A DNA stretch of 64,000 nucleotides from NCBI RefSeq assembly GCF_014646155.1, contig NZ_BMMX01000002.1:62001-126000 (forward strand), given 5' to 3'. Made by a program: the position numbers and the translations under genes. The stretch's first letter is position 1, and each line of letters opens with the position of its first letter. Source of the stretch: Mangrovihabitans endophyticus. GTDB taxonomy: Bacteria; Actinomycetota; Actinomycetes; Mycobacteriales; Micromonosporaceae. Below the pieces are notes generated by a model. It was not told where the DNA came from and made no database searches. It worked only from the letters and a program-made list of their open reading frames with translations. Below are positions 45,861 through 55,425 of the stretch, piece by piece.

Positions 45861-47126
45861 GTGAAGTTCTCACCATGGCGCACGGGCCCGGTCATGCTCG
45901 CGACGGTCGTGCTCGGCGCGACCACCGGGGGCCTCGGTGCCGCCCGCGCCGAGCCGTCCGCCACGCCCAGCGAGCCGTCCCGGCCCGCGACGGCGGGCCG
46001 TCCCCAGACGTTCTGGCTGCACCTGAACTCGACCGCCACCACCGACGCGATACTGGCGACGGAGGCCCGGCGACGCTCGTTCATCGTGCTCAACGCCTGG
46101 GAGGAAAACCTGATCCCGAAGCTGAAGGCGGCCAACCCGGCGATCCAGGTGTACGTGTACAAGGATCTCAGCTCGACGCGCAGCTACGCCTGCCACGACG
46201 GGACGGACGACGCGGACCTGCCGACCGGCGTCGGCTACTGCGACGCCGACGCCCACCACCGCGACTGGTTCCTGACCGCGCCCGACGGCACCCGCTACCA
46301 GTACGACGGCTACCCGGGGCACTGGCAGATGGACGTGGGCAACGTCGCATACCAGGATGCCTGGGCCGCCAACGTGATCCGGTCGGCGACCGCGGCGGGC
46401 TTCGACGGCGTCGAGATGGACAACGCCCTGTTCACCTGCGACGGCTACCACGAGGGGTCCTGCCCGGCGCGGTATCCGAACGACGCCGCGATGCAGGGCG
46501 CGTACCGTTCGATGCTGGCCAACGTCCGCGACGACTTCGTCGCGGCCGGGCTCAAGGCCGTGGCCAACCTGGCCAACGCGCGGCTGCATGCCGGCGTGTG
46601 GGACTCCTACGTCGAGTACCTCGACGGAGGTTTCGACGAATGGTGGCTGACGTTCTCCGACACCGACATGCTTCCGGAATACGACGAGGGCTGGAGCCGG
46701 GTGGTCAGCGAGATCGAGACGGACGAGGCGAACGGCAAGATCACCTGGGTGCAGCCGCACTTCTCCGCCGGCGCCGTACAGCCCTTCCGGTACGCCTTCG
46801 CCAGCTACCTGATGGCGGCCGGTTCCCGCGCCGCGTTCACACAGATCTCCCAGACCGACGGCTACGGCGATCCGACGCCGTGGCATGCCGAGTACGACTG
46901 GGACCTGGGCGCGGCCACCGGTGCGCGGTCCTCCGCCGGCACCAACCTGTGGCGCCGCAGCTTCACCTGTGGCCTCGCCGTGGTCAACGCCAACCCGACC
47001 GGTTCCGGTGCGCGCAGTGTCGCGCTCGGCGGGTCGTTCGTCGACCAGGACGGGCGGACGGTCACCTCGGTGTCGTTGCCCGGCACCTCCGGCGCGGTGC
47101 TGCGCAAGCCCGGCTGCACACCGTAA
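45861..47126 (+). CDS. Secreted putative glycoside hydrolase (GHL15-like)
   Basis: This 421-residue protein has a signal peptide (to about AARA, residue 30) and a TIM-barrel-like domain that resembles the hypothetical glycosyl hydrolase family GHL15. Marker segments are FWLHLNSTATT, VYVYKDLSS, AGFDGVEMDNALF (acidic residues on a barrel strand) and NLANARLH. The GTG start has GGAGG upstream. It is the first of three secreted-protein genes in this segment. Substrate and catalytic residues are not proven. Confidence 0.75.
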   Translation: MKFSPWRTGPVMLATVVLGATTGGLGAARAEPSATPSEPSRPATAGRPQTFWLHLNSTATTDAILATEARRRSFIVLNAWEENLIPKLKAANPAIQVYVYKDLSSTRSYACHDGTDDADLPTGVGYCDADAHHRDWFLTAPDGTRYQYDGYPGHWQMDVGNVAYQDAWAANVIRSATAAGFDGVEMDNALFTCDGYHEGSCPARYPNDAAMQGAYRSMLANVRDDFVAAGLKAVANLANARLHAGVWDSYVEYLDGGFDEWWLTFSDTDMLPEYDEGWSRVVSEIETDEANGKITWVQPHFSAGAVQPFRYAFASYLMAAGSRAAFTQISQTDGYGDPTPWHAEYDWDLGAATGARSSAGTNLWRRSFTCGLAVVNANPTGSGARSVALGGSFVDQDGRTVTSVSLPGTSGAVLRKPGCTP

Positions 47127-47285
47127 CCGGCCCGGTGACTCCGGCCGGCCGCGGACGGTCACGGCCGCGCAGCGAGACCCGGCCGGTGCGCACGCGCCTG
47201 TCCAGTCCGTGTCCAGTGCCGCGTGGTTGGCTCCCGCGAGAACGAACGTCCGGATCCCCCGGGCGGAAAATCGCAAGGAGTCACG

Positions 47286-47879
47286 ATGTTCAGAAGTCTC
47301 AGATTTCATTGCGCCGTGCTGATCGGCGCCGGCTTGGTGGCGTTGTCCACGCCGTCGGCACCCGCGGCCGCGGCACCGGCCGGGCCGGTCTCCGCGGCCG
47401 AGGCCCACGCGGCAATCCTCGACTACGCCTCGCGCATGCCCGCGCCCTCGTTATCGGCGTCGGCGGCCGACTCGTCGACGCTGACTCTCCAACCGAAGTC
47501 CGGTGGCCCGTCGGCCAACCTGGTCATCACCTGCACGGCGGCGAGCCGCGTGCTGACGGCCAGCGTCGTCGGCACCTTCTATGAGGTGCTGGGTGAGGCA
47601 ACGACGAGCTGTCCGGCGCCCGTCGACTACGCGTCCGTCCAGGCGACGCTCTTCCTCTGGGTACCGGACCTCGACCGGTGGGTCGAACTGCACACCGGCA
47701 GCCTCGGCTACGACCTGCCGTACAAGACGCCGGGCAAGGTGCTGCACTCGGTGGCGTCGTCGACGTGCCAGGCGCGGACGTACGGGGTGATCGGTTTCCA
47801 CCAGGCGCGGCTGGGCAGTTCCTATGCCACGGCGTACACCAGCAGCACCTCGGGACCGTTCTCATTCTGCGGCGGCTAG
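47286..47879 (+). CDS. Secreted protein of unknown function
   Basis: This 197-residue protein has a signal peptide (hydrophobic core AVLIGAGLVALSTPSAP, cleavage near AAAAP) and a small domain with four to five Cys (Cys101, Cys129, Cys181, Cys195 by rough count) that could form disulfides outside the cell. The sequence is Ser/Thr/Ala-rich. AAGGAG precedes the ATG at 47286; an upstream start in frame lacks a ribosome site. It converges on and overlaps the next gene by 4 bp at the stop codons. No family is recognised. Confidence 0.7.
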   Translation: MFRSLRFHCAVLIGAGLVALSTPSAPAAAAPAGPVSAAEAHAAILDYASRMPAPSLSASAADSSTLTLQPKSGGPSANLVITCTAASRVLTASVVGTFYEVLGEATTSCPAPVDYASVQATLFLWVPDLDRWVELHTGSLGYDLPYKTPGKVLHSVASSTCQARTYGVIGFHQARLGSSYATAYTSSTSGPFSFCGG

Positions 47880-49408
47880 CTTGACCGGCTCCGGAGGAGC
47901 TGGGGCAGCCGCTGGTGGGCCGGGATGTTGAACGTCTCGGCACCCAGCAAGGGGCGGATCGCGCGCTCGAAAGCGGGCGTCACGAAGGCGCGGCGGAGGT
48001 CGTCGCGGGCCAGGTAGTTGCCGAGGGCACCCATGATCATGGACTGGTCGAGGGCCAGGTAGCGCCGGGCGATCACGCCGGAACGGACGGCCACGGCATC
48101 GTAGAAGCCGCCCGGGCCATAGGCGCGCAGGACGTTACGGATCCGCGCCAGGTTGGCCCGGGCGGGGCCGGGGGCGTACGGCAGGGCCAGGAAAGCTGCG
48201 TGCGGCGTGACCACGCCGTCGCCGTAGACGCCCGGCGGGCCGGGCGGGCGGCAGGTGCCGAAACCGGGGTCGTAGGTGCCGCCCTGGACGTCCGACGGGT
48301 ATCCGTCGGTGTCCATGCCCATGGCGTCGACGCCCCACGCGGCGTAGCCGCCGAACGGGTTCGACGCGGGCGAGAATCCCCAGTAGCCGTAGCGGGCGTC
48401 GATCAGGCCGTGTTCGATCTGTGCCGCCACCGTCGCGGGATGGTTGCGGCCCCAACTCCGCGGCCCCCAGGACGTCTCCGGCACGAACAGGTCCGGCATC
48501 AGCGCCTCAAACATGTCGCCGCCCCAGCTCGGCACGAAGGTGATCCCCCGGTAGCGGTACGAACCCTCGTACACCGGCCGACCTAGGTGGACGGTGGTGA
48601 AGCCGTGCGGCTGCATCTCCTGCCAGGAGTAGTCACAGTCGTCGGGCAACGTACGCATCGTGTCGAAGTAAGCAGTCGGCGGGATCTGACCGGCGCCGAT
48701 GCCGAGATAGGTGGCGATGCGCGGCTCGGTCACCGTGATGTCGTAGTGGTTGCAGGTGAACCAGACTCCGGACGACGGGGAGGCCACCGAGCAGCCCGGC
48801 GGCTGCGTATCCCAGAAGCCGCCCCGGATCAGCCCCCGGGTGCCGATCGGTGTGCTCGCCGCCGGGTCGTAGAAGAAGCCGAAGTCCATCGACGACAGCA
48901 ACCGCAGGGCGGCGGCCCGCTGCGCGGGGAGAGCACCCGCCACCACCCGCAGCGACGCCCCGAGCCAGCCGTTGTCGACGCTCGACAGGAATGGGGTGAT
49001 CACCGACCCGTCCTCCGGCCAGGTGGTCAGTACCGCGCCGGAGGACGGGGCGTACCAGTTGTAGAACATCCCCGACGCGGCATGGCGGCGCAGCGTGTCC
49101 AGCGTCGCGAGGGTCCGGGAAACCCGCGCGTTCGCCTCGCGCGTCGAGATGATCCCGAGGTCCCGCGCGGCGACCGCCGACCACAGGTACCCGCCGATGT
49201 TGGTGGGCGAGGTGTAGGCGGCCGAGGCCGACAGGTCACCGTTGATGTTGTCGGCGACGAGCCCGGTTGCCGGAGAGGCCATCGCGGCAAGCGATCGCCA
49301 GGTGTCCCGGGCGTAGCCCCGGAGCGGATCACCGCCGGCAGCCGCGGCGGGCGCGGACGGCAGCGCCACCAGTAGGGACATGGCACCCAGGAGCAGGCGT
49401 CGCGGCAA
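47876..49408 (-). CDS. Secreted glucoamylase-like-domain protein (endo-beta-1,2-glucanase-like)
   Basis: This 510-residue protein starts with a signal peptide (MSLLVALPSAPAAAA) and carries the alpha/alpha-barrel of the PF10091 glucoamylase-like family, which includes GH144 and GH162 endo-beta-1,2-glucanases. Segments such as TSPTNIGGYLWS, SVDNGWLGASL, FEALMPDLFVPETSWG and YGYWGFSPASNP are the family's landmarks. The start used is a TTG (49408), which gives the best signal peptide; an ATG nine codons in is possible. A 20-bp palindrome lies just upstream (49426-49445). Activity on beta-1,2-glucan is a family-based guess. Confidence 0.78.
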   Translation of the reverse strand: MPRRLLLGAMSLLVALPSAPAAAAGGDPLRGYARDTWRSLAAMASPATGLVADNINGDLSASAAYTSPTNIGGYLWSAVAARDLGIISTREANARVSRTLATLDTLRRHAASGMFYNWYAPSSGAVLTTWPEDGSVITPFLSSVDNGWLGASLRVVAGALPAQRAAALRLLSSMDFGFFYDPAASTPIGTRGLIRGGFWDTQPPGCSVASPSSGVWFTCNHYDITVTEPRIATYLGIGAGQIPPTAYFDTMRTLPDDCDYSWQEMQPHGFTTVHLGRPVYEGSYRYRGITFVPSWGGDMFEALMPDLFVPETSWGPRSWGRNHPATVAAQIEHGLIDARYGYWGFSPASNPFGGYAAWGVDAMGMDTDGYPSDVQGGTYDPGFGTCRPPGPPGVYGDGVVTPHAAFLALPYAPGPARANLARIRNVLRAYGPGGFYDAVAVRSGVIARRYLALDQSMIMGALGNYLARDDLRRAFVTPAFERAIRPLLGAETFNIPAHQRLPQLLRSRSS

Positions 49409-49425
49409 TCCACTGGCGACGGACC

Positions 49426-49445
49426 ATCCCCGGCCGGCCGGGGAT
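49426..49445. promoter_or_regulatory. Perfect 20-bp palindrome upstream of the glucanase-like gene
   Basis: ATCCCCGGCCGGCCGGGGAT is perfectly self-complementary and lies 18 bp upstream of the gene's start, where a repressor site or a leader structure would act. Confidence 0.45.
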
Positions 49446-49686
49446 CAGTCTCATGTGCGTCAATATCAGTCATTGGCCCGGGATTCCTACGTGGTCAGAA
49501 AAGGCTATGCGAGGGAGAGGCTGATGGGCTTCTCCAGCGATTATCCCGAAGGCTTCACCTACGCCAACGGGGCGCGCACGCGTCAGGTGCTCAGGCCGGC
49601 GTCACGGTCGGCGGTGGGAGTCCGGCCGCACCATGATCCCCGGGTTGATCACGACGCGACGCGGGACACCAACCCCGATCGTGTCC

Positions 49687-50532
49687 TCACCACGGCGGGC
49701 GCACCCGGTGCCCGACCACGGCCTCGACGAGCCGTAGAGCCGGACCGGCTGCGATGGTAGTGGCCAGTACCAGCACCACCAGCATCTGAACTGTGTTGGT
49801 GCCGGGGCCGTCGGGGCCGAGCAGCAGCGCGGTGGTCAGGGGAGCGAGCACCATGTTGTTGCCGGCGTGCGCGAGGCAGGCCGGCCAGATGCTCCGGCTA
49901 TGGGCTCGCAACCAGGCCAGAATGATTTCCTGGCAGACGATCCACGCCGTCCACCCGGCCAGGCCGAGTGCCAGGTTCGGATACTCGGCGTACCCGAGGA
50001 ACGCCAAGGGATAGTGCCAGACGGCTGCGATCAGGCCGGTTGCCAGCGCGGCACGCCGAGGATGGCCGGGACACACACGGAGCAGCAAGTAGCCGGTCCA
50101 GCCGAACTCCTCGCCCCAGAAGAGGACGGTGGCAGCAAGGGCGAGGGCACAGAGCAGAAGCGGCGCCGCCCAGAGGGAGACTCCCGCGACCACGTCGGGT
50201 CTGAACTTCACCGGCAATCCCGTCGCTGCGGCAAGGCATACCACGCCGACGGCGACGCCAGGCGGGCCGAGCCATGCGAGCAGGTAATACCGCCAGGCGG
50301 CCCGCAACCGCGGACGCCAGCCGGCGTCGGCGAAGCCTTCGTGGGTGATCCTGCGCCGGACCACGATTGCTGCGACCGCCGGCGCGAAGCCTGTCGGAAC
50401 CTGCACCAGCGGGTTGACCAGCGACCAGCCGAGCACCAGGTGAGCCACCAATTCCCAACCCCAGCCGACGCCGAATGAAATCACCAAGAACGCAGCGATG
50501 CCTCGTCTTCTCACCCGGTCCTCCGTTGTCAT
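49687..50532 (-). CDS. CPBP-family intramembrane metalloprotease
   Basis: This 281-residue membrane protein has about eight helices and the CPBP (Rce1/CaaX-type) motifs: EEFGWTGYLLLR (Glu-Glu), WHYPLAFLGY (His) and HAGNN (His, Asn). Such proteins cleave CaaX-like or bacteriocin-maturation substrates, or give immunity to peptides. The ATG at 50532 has a poor ribosome site. A large nested palindrome (50576-50658) lies about 45 bp upstream. The upstream frame is read-through into that element. No peptide gene is evident nearby. Confidence 0.82.
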   Translation of the reverse strand: MTTEDRVRRRGIAAFLVISFGVGWGWELVAHLVLGWSLVNPLVQVPTGFAPAVAAIVVRRRITHEGFADAGWRPRLRAAWRYYLLAWLGPPGVAVGVVCLAAATGLPVKFRPDVVAGVSLWAAPLLLCALALAATVLFWGEEFGWTGYLLLRVCPGHPRRAALATGLIAAVWHYPLAFLGYAEYPNLALGLAGWTAWIVCQEIILAWLRAHSRSIWPACLAHAGNNMVLAPLTTALLLGPDGPGTNTVQMLVVLVLATTIAAGPALRLVEAVVGHRVRPPW

Positions 50533-50575
50533 CGTTGCCGTTGCGGGGGTTGACGGTAGGAGCGCGTGCCTGGCT

Positions 50576-50658
50576 GGCGCAGTGTCGCCAGCCAGTGTCC
50601 ATTTGGTGTAGCTGGCACCACCGCGTCGACACCGACTGGCGGCATTGTGCACAGCGCC
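50576..50658. repeat. Nested palindromic element (83 bp)
   Basis: The outer arms GGCGCaGTG (50576-50584) and CACaGCGCC (50650-50658) enclose CGCCAG-cca-GTGTC (50586-50599) and GACAC-cga-CTGGCG (50628-50641), and inside these a small hairpin GGTG/CACC (50605-50608, 50616-50619). Together they fold as one long, slightly interrupted stem-loop. It lies between two divergent genes. It differs in sequence from the repeat family at 7.8 kb. Confidence 0.7.
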
Positions 50659-50925
50659 GGTTCGTGCTGGACTTGCTCGCGTGGCAACCGCATCGGTCGT
50701 TGGGTTGCGCGGCGTGTTCCGGTCCGCGAATACCGGCCTCCGCCGACCGTGCTCCTGGCGGGGTGGCCACCGGGTGCTTCCGATGTGGACGTTTTTGGCC
50801 GAACAGCGACGAGTCTTGGTCGTGCGGTCAGGCGCCGTCGCCGCCCATCTCCGGATCGCGCCGGTCGTCATCTCCGGCTCGGTCCGCGCCGCCGGGTTCC
50901 CATCGCCCGGCATCGGGAGCCACGA

Positions 50926-52182
50926 ATGACGATCGCCGGTGTTGTTCGGGTCGGCGACGGGCGCCTGCGCCGTGCGGCGCACGCAACCGCTCATCTGTTG
51001 CACGGCGGAGTCACCGCGTTGGTCGCGGCCGGCGCCATGCTCGCGTTGGTGTCAGCCGTCGTGCTGTGTTCGGTGCTGATAGGGGTGCCGCTGCTGGTCG
51101 CCATGCTGCGGGCGGTGCGCTCGTTGGCTGCTGCGCAGCGGCGCCGGACGGGACGGCTGGTGGGTGGAGTGGTGCCCCAGCGCTACGCCACAGCTTCCGG
51201 TACGCCGTTCGCGCAGCTACGCACACTGATGCGGGATCCGACCACTCGCCGGGACCTGGCATGGGTGCTGCTGCATATGGTGGTCGGCCCGGCCCTGTCG
51301 CTGTGCTGGCTGGCTCTGCTGCTGTGTTCGGTTCTCGCGCCCATCGTCACCCTGTTGTGGTGGGCGCCGGACGGCGCGCCGATCGATTTCTTCGTCACCA
51401 TCGACGGCTGGGCGCGGGCGCTGGCCGTGCCGCTGCCCCTTGCCGTCGGTTCGGCCACGCTGCTGATCTGGGCCGGCCCGGTTGTCGCGTCGGCGCAGGC
51501 CAGGGCGTACCGCGCATTGCTGACACCGTCGGCACGCGACCAGTTGGCCGCACGGATCCAACACTTGTCGACCACCAGGGCAGCCGCCCTCGACGCGCAC
51601 GCGGCAGAACTGCGCCGCATCGAACGGGATCTGCACGACGGCATGCAGGCCCGGCTGGTCTCGGTCGCGATCCAGTTGGGCCTCGCGCAGCAGCAACGCG
51701 ACACCGACCAGAACACCGCCAACCAACTCGTCGAGAAGGCCCACACCGGTGTCGAACAGACCCTGACCGCTCTCCGCGAGATCGTTCGCAGCATCTATCC
51801 CCCGATACTGGCCGACCGCGGGCTGGCGGAAGCAGTACGGACCCTCGCCGCCGAATCCCCCCTGATGGTGCACACGAAGATCGGCGCGCTCATACGCCCG
51901 CCCGCAGCAGTGGAGAGCGCCGCATACTTCATCGCGGCCGAGGCGTTGACCAACGTCGTCAAGCACGGCGACGCCACCGAGATCACGCTGGCCCTCGATC
52001 AAGGCGGCGACCAGTTGGTGATCGAGGTCATCGACAACGGCCGGGGCGGAGCGGACCCGTCGGCCGGCACCGGGCTGGCCGGTATCGCGGACCGCGTCGC
52101 CGCCCTCGACGGAAGGACCACGTTGCACAGTCCCCCGGGCGGCCCGACGACGTTACGCGCGGAGCTGCCATGCGCGTCGTGA
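50926..52182 (+). CDS. NarL-type sensor histidine kinase
   Basis: This 418-residue kinase has a two-to-four-helix membrane sensor module (helices near 28-60 and 112-190), then a HisKA_3 dimerisation domain with RIERDLHDGMQARL (phospho-acceptor His237) and a degenerate GHKL ATPase domain (ALTNVVKHG, DNGRGGAD, GTGLAGI). It phosphorylates the LuxR-type regulator whose gene overlaps its end by 13 bp. GGGAG precedes the ATG at 50926. Its signal is unknown. Confidence 0.92.
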   Translation: MTIAGVVRVGDGRLRRAAHATAHLLHGGVTALVAAGAMLALVSAVVLCSVLIGVPLLVAMLRAVRSLAAAQRRRTGRLVGGVVPQRYATASGTPFAQLRTLMRDPTTRRDLAWVLLHMVVGPALSLCWLALLLCSVLAPIVTLLWWAPDGAPIDFFVTIDGWARALAVPLPLAVGSATLLIWAGPVVASAQARAYRALLTPSARDQLAARIQHLSTTRAAALDAHAAELRRIERDLHDGMQARLVSVAIQLGLAQQQRDTDQNTANQLVEKAHTGVEQTLTALREIVRSIYPPILADRGLAEAVRTLAAESPLMVHTKIGALIRPPAAVESAAYFIAAEALTNVVKHGDATEITLALDQGGDQLVIEVIDNGRGGADPSAGTGLAGIADRVAALDGRTTLHSPPGGPTTLRAELPCAS

Positions 52183-52820
52183 TCGCCGAAGACAATGTGT
52201 TGTTGCAGGAGGGGCTCGGGCTCCTGCTGTCCACCGCCGGCTTCGACGTCGCCGCAGCGGTGGAGACGGTCGACGATTTCCTGGCGGCCGTCGACCAGCA
52301 CCGACCGGATATCGCCCTTGTCGACATCCGGCTTCCACCCACATACAGCGATGAGGGCCTGCGAGCTGTGCGTGCCGCGCGTCGGATCCGGCCGGACCTT
52401 CCCGTCCTTGTGCTTTCCCAGTACGTGGAGCGTTCCTACGCAGCCGAACTGCTCGCCGACGGTCGAGGCGGTGTCGGTTACCTGCTCAAAGACCGGATAT
52501 CACGTGTCGACGACTTCCTCGAAGCGATGCTCCGCGTCGCCGCTGGTGGCACCGCCGTCGATCCCCTGGTCATCGCACGCCTGGTCGCAGAGCGCCAGCC
52601 GAGTCACCTCGACGGGCTGAGCCCCCGGGAACGAGACGTCCTCGCCCTGATGGCCGAAGGACACACCAACAGCACCATCGCAGGCCGTCTCCACGTCACC
52701 GAACGCTCGATCCACAAGCATGTCAGCAACATCTTCGCCAAGCTCGGTCTTCCCCCGGACAACGGCAGCCACCGGCGAGTCACCGCCGTCCTCACCTACC
52801 TCGGATCACGGCGGACGTGA
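52170..52820 (+). CDS. NarL/LuxR-family response regulator
   Basis: This 216-residue regulator has a receiver domain (AEDN, phospho-acceptor Asp52 in LVDIRLPP, Lys in LLKDRI) and a C-terminal LuxR helix-turn-helix (LSPRERDVLALMAEGHTNST, then HVTERSIHKHVSNIFAKLGL). The start ATG lies inside the kinase gene (13-bp overlap) with GGAG upstream, so the two are translationally coupled. A strong terminator follows the stop. The regulon is unknown. Confidence 0.94.
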   Translation: MRVVIAEDNVLLQEGLGLLLSTAGFDVAAAVETVDDFLAAVDQHRPDIALVDIRLPPTYSDEGLRAVRAARRIRPDLPVLVLSQYVERSYAAELLADGRGGVGYLLKDRISRVDDFLEAMLRVAAGGTAVDPLVIARLVAERQPSHLDGLSPRERDVLALMAEGHTNSTIAGRLHVTERSIHKHVSNIFAKLGLPPDNGSHRRVTAVLTYLGSRRT

Positions 52821-52853
52821 TGATGCCTGGCTCGGCTGCCGCGGGCCGGGGTC

Positions 52854-52893
52854 GCGCCGGCCGGGCATCGCAAATCGTGTGCCCGGCCGGCGC
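52854..52893. terminator. Bidirectional intrinsic terminator
   Basis: A 14-bp perfect stem, GCGCCGGCCGGGCA and its complement, with a 12-nt loop lies between two convergent genes, 33 bp after the response-regulator stop and 19 bp from the beta-mannosidase stop. Confidence 0.88.
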
Positions 52894-52912
52894 GGCCGGA
52901 CCGGGTCGGCGG

Positions 52913-55393
52913 TCAGCCTGCGGACGTCACCACCGCGTCGTTGACGCTGCGCAGAACGGTGCCGTCGAGCATGGCCGGCCGGAGATCGCCCGCGCCCTCG
53001 ACCAGAAAGGTGTGCGTCGTGCCGGGCAGCAGCGTGACAAGCATGTCGTCGACGACGGCGTCGGCCTCCAGCCGATCGGCGAACAGGCAGAGATCGCGGA
53101 CGAAGGTGTGCGCGGTCACCGTGACGCGGGTACCGCCCTCGGCGGGCCGGGTCGAGACGCTCAGGTCGGCGGGCTCGTACCGCAGATCCTTGTCCTCGAC
53201 GAATGTCCAGTACGCCTGGTGTCCGGTCGTCGGGGTGGTCGCGACGAGGATCTCGCCGTCGGCCGTACCCGGCGTGGCCACGTTCCCCGGGATCTCGACG
53301 GTCGCCTGGCTCAGGCGGTCCACCACCAGGCGGGTCTGGTGTTCGGCGAGGATTCGCCCGTCGAGCGTCATCCGCTGGATGGTCACCGGGCCCCGCCATT
53401 GCACCGTTCCGTCGTTGACGCCGATGACGGACAGACCGGCGCCGCGGGGCTGGATGGTCAGCAATTGCGGCGCGTTGGCGCGTCGCAGGGCGTACCACAA
53501 CGGTTTGCGCCGCCCGTCGCCGTCGACGGCCGCCCAGGAGGAGACCGGCCAGCAGTCGTTGAGCTGCCACACGACCTGCCCCATGCACCAGGGCCGCAGT
53601 GACCGGAAGTGCTCGACGGCGTACGTGATCGCCCGGGCCTGGTTGACCTGGGTGAGGAAGTGCCATTCGTCGAAGTCGCGGGGCTGCGGCAGGTGCGGCG
53701 TGAGTCCACGCAGCATCTTGGCGTTGCCGTCGGTCGCCTTCTGATGATGCAGCATTCCCGGCGAGTCGGCCGCGAGGGGCTCGTCGCGCACCGCGCGGCG
53801 CAGTGTCGCCCAGGTCGGCGGCCCCTGGAATCCGAACTCCGCGACGAAACGCGGTGCGTAGTCGCGGTACACCGTGTAGTCCCGCTGATTCCAGACGTCC
53901 CAGATGTGGCGCAGACCGTGCTCGTCGAGGTTCGGGTGCAGGTCCATCGATCCGGAGTACGGGCTTCCCGGCCAGTAGGGTCGGCTGGGGTCGACGTCGG
54001 CCACCGCTTTGGGGAGCAGGTCCAGGTAGTACCCGGCGCCCCACGTGCGGTCGCCGATCTGGTCGCGCCAGTCCCAGTCGAACCAGCCCCAGATGTTCTC
54101 GTTGTTGCCGTTCCACAGCACCAGGCTGGGGTGGGGCATGAGACGGGCGACGTTCTCCCGGGCCTCGGCCTCGACCTCATCCCGCAGCGGATTCTCTTCC
54201 GGGTAGGCGGCACAGGCGAACAGGAAGTCCTGCCAGACCATCAGACCGAGTTCGTCGCAGGCGTCGTAGAAGTCGTCGCTTTCGTAGATGCCGCCGCCCC
54301 AGACCCGCACCAGGTCGAGGTTCGCCTCCGTGGCCTGGGTGAGCCGGGCGCGGTATCGCTCGGCCGTGACCCTGGTCGGGAAGCAGTCGTCGGGGATCCA
54401 GTTGGCACCGCGGACGGCGACGGCCACCTCGTTCACGTACAGGGTGAAGGGCGTGCCCTGCTCGTCTCGGGTGGTGTCGAGCCGGACGCTGCGGAAGCCG
54501 ATCCGCTTGTCCCAGGTCTGCACGACCGTGCCGTCGGCGTCGAGCAACTCGACGGTGGCCGGGTAGAGCGGTTGGCCGCCCAGGCCGTGCGGCCACCACA
54601 GGTCGACCGAGGGGACGTCGATGTCCAGTTCGGTCTGGTCGTCTTCCCGGGGCACCTCGACCTCGTGGGTGACGCCGGCGACGGTGGCGCGCAGGCGGAT
54701 CGGCTGCCGCCCGGCTGCGGCGCCGGTCCGGGCCACGTCGATCAGGAACCGCACCCGCCCGTGGCCGCCCTCCACGGACACCACGGGCCGGACGCGGGCC
54801 AGCCGGGCGGTGGACCACGATTCGAGCGCGACGGCCCGCCAGATGCCCGCCGTCACGAGACTGGGCCCCCAGTCCCAGCCGAAGTTGGACGCCATCTTGC
54901 GGATGAAGTTGAACGGGGCGGGGTACGCGTTCGGCAGGTTGCCGAGTTCGTCACGGACGGCTTCGGCGTACGTCCAGGCCGAGGAGAAGAGCACGGTGAG
55001 CTTGTTCTCGCCCGGCTTCAGCAGGTGGCGGACCGGAAATCGGTAGGAGCGGTGCATGTTGCGTGTGCGGCCCACCTCCACGTCGTTGACCAGGACGGTC
55101 GCTATGGTGTCCAGCCCACCGCAGACGAGGTCGACCTCGTGCGCGCCGGCCTCGGGCTGCCACGAGAAAACCGTCTCGTACTGCCAGGGCTGCCGTCCGA
55201 TCCAGTCCACCGCGACCTCGTTGAGGTCGAGGTAGGGGTCGGGAATCAGGCCGGCGTCGAGCAGGTCGGTGTGCACGCAACCGGGAACCGTGGCCGGCAC
55301 CGGCGACGGCACGTGCTCCCGCGCCTGCGGCGTGGCTTCGTCGCCGACGGTCAGCGTCCAGCCGGTGGAGAGCTCGCGTCGAATGTGAGGCAT
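52913..55393 (-). CDS. Beta-mannosidase (GH2)
   Basis: This 826-residue cytosolic enzyme hydrolyses terminal beta-mannose. The N-terminal beta-sandwich begins TGWTLTVGDEATPQA, the TIM barrel holds the acid/base Glu432 in LWNGNNENIWGW and the nucleophile Glu519 in FVAEFGFQG, and a C-terminal beta-domain follows. The length is normal for the family, and no signal peptide is seen, so it acts on sugars taken up by the ABC transporter encoded upstream. It is the last gene of a five-gene operon (32 bp after the GH28 gene). Confidence 0.92.
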   Translation of the reverse strand: MPHIRRELSTGWTLTVGDEATPQAREHVPSPVPATVPGCVHTDLLDAGLIPDPYLDLNEVAVDWIGRQPWQYETVFSWQPEAGAHEVDLVCGGLDTIATVLVNDVEVGRTRNMHRSYRFPVRHLLKPGENKLTVLFSSAWTYAEAVRDELGNLPNAYPAPFNFIRKMASNFGWDWGPSLVTAGIWRAVALESWSTARLARVRPVVSVEGGHGRVRFLIDVARTGAAAGRQPIRLRATVAGVTHEVEVPREDDQTELDIDVPSVDLWWPHGLGGQPLYPATVELLDADGTVVQTWDKRIGFRSVRLDTTRDEQGTPFTLYVNEVAVAVRGANWIPDDCFPTRVTAERYRARLTQATEANLDLVRVWGGGIYESDDFYDACDELGLMVWQDFLFACAAYPEENPLRDEVEAEARENVARLMPHPSLVLWNGNNENIWGWFDWDWRDQIGDRTWGAGYYLDLLPKAVADVDPSRPYWPGSPYSGSMDLHPNLDEHGLRHIWDVWNQRDYTVYRDYAPRFVAEFGFQGPPTWATLRRAVRDEPLAADSPGMLHHQKATDGNAKMLRGLTPHLPQPRDFDEWHFLTQVNQARAITYAVEHFRSLRPWCMGQVVWQLNDCWPVSSWAAVDGDGRRKPLWYALRRANAPQLLTIQPRGAGLSVIGVNDGTVQWRGPVTIQRMTLDGRILAEHQTRLVVDRLSQATVEIPGNVATPGTADGEILVATTPTTGHQAYWTFVEDKDLRYEPADLSVSTRPAEGGTRVTVTAHTFVRDLCLFADRLEADAVVDDMLVTLLPGTTHTFLVEGAGDLRPAMLDGTVLRSVNDAVVTSAG

Positions 55394-55425
55394 GGTGAAC
55401 CCACCAAATCTTGGGAGAGGGTGAC

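Noticed and set aside
49509..49760. Small plus-strand ORF beginning MGFSSDYPEGF
   Set aside because: It has no family match, decays into Arg/Pro-rich sequence antisense to the CPBP protease, and ends without support.
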